A stretch of 64,000 bases of DNA from Halogranum rubrum (GTDB lineage: Archaea > Halobacteriota > Halobacteria > Halobacteriales > Haloferacaceae). The stretch's first letter is position 1, and each line of letters starts with the position of its first letter. A program made the translations under genes and the position numbers. The stretch spans positions 645,058 through 709,057 of the forward strand of contig NZ_FOTC01000001.1 in the NCBI RefSeq assembly GCF_900114455.1, written 5' to 3'. The notes beneath the pieces are model-generated. The model saw only the letters and a program-made list of their open reading frames with translations. It was not told the origin of the DNA and ran no database searches. This document shows positions 62,929-64,000 of this stretch, in pieces.

Positions 62929-64000
62929 ATGATACAACTTCCTCCGATTACTGGCCGAGCAGCGTCGAACCTGTTTCGGTCGAAGAACGAGACGAACAGA
63001 CGCTCTCGCTACGGCGAACCGCCAAACGGCGACGACGAGTTGTCCGTCGGTCTCTTGACCGACACCCTCGCGTACGCACGGAACCGCAACTACACCGGCT
63101 ACGACTACTTCGACGGGATGAGCAGCCGGCTCCTCCGAGCACTGCCCGTCGAGAACAAGTGGCTCAATCTGGTCGTCCAAGAGGGCATCAAACGTGCGCC
63201 AATCAACGTCAGACCACTGTTTCTCGTCGAGAAGCGTCAGAACTTCAAGGGCACCGCTCTGTTCGCGATGGCGAACCTGACCGCCTACGAGTTCACCGGC
63301 GACGACCTCTATCTCGACGAGGCGAAGTATCTCGGCGACTGGCTCATCGAGAACCAGTGTGAGGGGTACAGCGGGTTCTGCGGCGGCCACCGCCACGCGA
63401 TGCAACAGTTAGACGAGCGTCGCCCGGCCGAGACGCCGAACATCATCCCGACGTCGTACGCCGTAAAGGCGTTGCTCCGACTCGCGCCGCACGACGAGCG
63501 GTACGCCGAAGTGGCACGGACGGCGGCGGACTTCCTCGTCGAGGACCTTCGGTACACCGAACTCGACGGCGGCGCACGAATCGTCTATCAGCCCCACTAC
63601 ACGGGTGAGTTCTACACCCTGAACGGCGGAGCCATCGGCGCACGGATGCTCGTAGACCTCTACGACTACTTCGGTGACGAAGAGTACCGAGAGAAGGCCG
63701 CTGCCCTGCTCGACTATCTGGCGACGAAACAGACCGACCTCGGCGGGTGGATGTACCGCGACCCGGCGTCGGCGTCACATCTCTCGATGGACAACCACCA
63801 CAACGGGTTCATCATCGAGTCGTACCTCCACTACGACGAGGTCACGGGCGAGAACCGCTACGAAGAGACGCTGTCGAAGGCAGTACCGTTCTACCGCGAC
63901 GTGCTCTTCGACGCGAACGGTGCGCCGAACTGGGACGAAGACAGTTCGTATCCGAAGGATATCCACGCCGTCGCGCAGGGTATCCTCGTGTTCACGAAGT
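62929..64000 (+). CDS. Alpha/alpha-toroid (six-hairpin glycosidase-like) protein, 3' truncated by the window
   Basis: 357 codons visible, starting MIQLPPITGRAAS at ATG 62929. Repeating helical hairpins (for example ALFAMANLTAYEFTGDDLYL, and later GARMLVDLYDYFGDEEYREK) define an alpha/alpha-toroid as in GH88/GH105-type glycan hydrolases. Similar in fold to the C-terminal half of the protein at 48092. There is no signal peptide. It may trim or modify the glycan intermediate in the cytoplasm; similar haloarchaeal genes are often misnamed as antibiotic transporters. Confidence 0.8.
   Translation, partial: MIQLPPITGRAASNLFRSKNETNRRSRYGEPPNGDDELSVGLLTDTLAYARNRNYTGYDYFDGMSSRLLRALPVENKWLNLVVQEGIKRAPINVRPLFLVEKRQNFKGTALFAMANLTAYEFTGDDLYLDEAKYLGDWLIENQCEGYSGFCGGHRHAMQQLDERRPAETPNIIPTSYAVKALLRLAPHDERYAEVARTAADFLVEDLRYTELDGGARIVYQPHYTGEFYTLNGGAIGARMLVDLYDYFGDEEYREKAAALLDYLATKQTDLGGWMYRDPASASHLSMDNHHNGFIIESYLHYDEVTGENRYEETLSKAVPFYRDVLFDANGAPNWDEDSSYPKDIHAVAQGILVFTK

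Noticed and set aside
1-64000. CRISPR arrays, transposases, integrase or phage genes
   Set aside because: No regular repeat-spacer pattern, no DDE or tyrosine-recombinase motifs and no phage structural proteins were seen in any frame.

Overview
This 64 kb window is chromosomal DNA of a halophilic archaeon (class Halobacteria, probably a Haloferax/Halogeometricum-like relative; the genus cannot be fixed from the sequence alone). The evidence is high GC with strong G/C preference at third codon positions, very acidic proteins, an archaeal membrane-anchored LonB protease, FtsZ, and several small families known only from haloarchaea (DUF7344, DUF7123 and DUF7563-like proteins, 7TM-PAS histidine kinases). 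I saw no rRNA, tRNA, CRISPR array, transposase or phage gene.

Region 1 (1-18 kb) is ordinary chromosome: a membrane-anchored surface protein fragment, a Cys-type sulfatase, a histidine kinase with a receiver protein that lacks the phospho-acceptor Asp, a UbiA prenyltransferase, an ArsA ATPase, a CoaD-like adenylyltransferase, a CaCA exchanger, an ABC export pair, several membrane proteins, a HemG-like flavodoxin, an MscS channel and a XapX protein. Region 2 (18-30 kb) holds two tiny homologous ORFs (41 and 42 codons), an FtsZ paralogue with an unusual N-terminal repeat, zinc-ribbon proteins, LonB, a GlmU-like enzyme, a small gene broken by two compensating frameshifts, a CopD-like protein and a second CaCA exchanger.

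Region 3 (29.7-36.5 kb) combines regulators (an ArsR-like protein, two DUF7344 winged-helix membrane proteins, a PadR-like protein; a third DUF7344 protein lies at 25.2-25.9 kb) with a tightly coupled GlmU-like/GlmS operon that makes amino-sugar precursors. Region 4 (37-64 kb) is a large surface-glycan locus. It has six glycosyltransferases (GT2, GT4 and GT39 types), two separate flippases, a Ser-type sulfatase-fold enzyme, WecB and WecC (UDP-ManNAcA route), a methyltransferase-like/toroid fusion, an AglF-like nucleotidyltransferase, a CBS-containing site-2 protease, an orphan Tat-exported oxyanion-binding protein, a HAD hydrolase, and a minus-strand cassette of beta-helix protein, HTTM-DCC membrane protein and partner, followed by a second toroid protein cut by the window end.

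Together GlmS, the two GlmU-like enzymes, WecB and WecC cover most steps from fructose-6-phosphate to UDP-N-acetylmannosaminuronate (GlmM is not in the window). The glycosyltransferases and flippases would assemble and export two glycans. Several long intergenic regions contain perfect inverted repeats that no annotated gene explains; the most notable are at 39560-39667, 19370-19453, 26014-26059 and in the glmU-glmS leader at 33398-33416.
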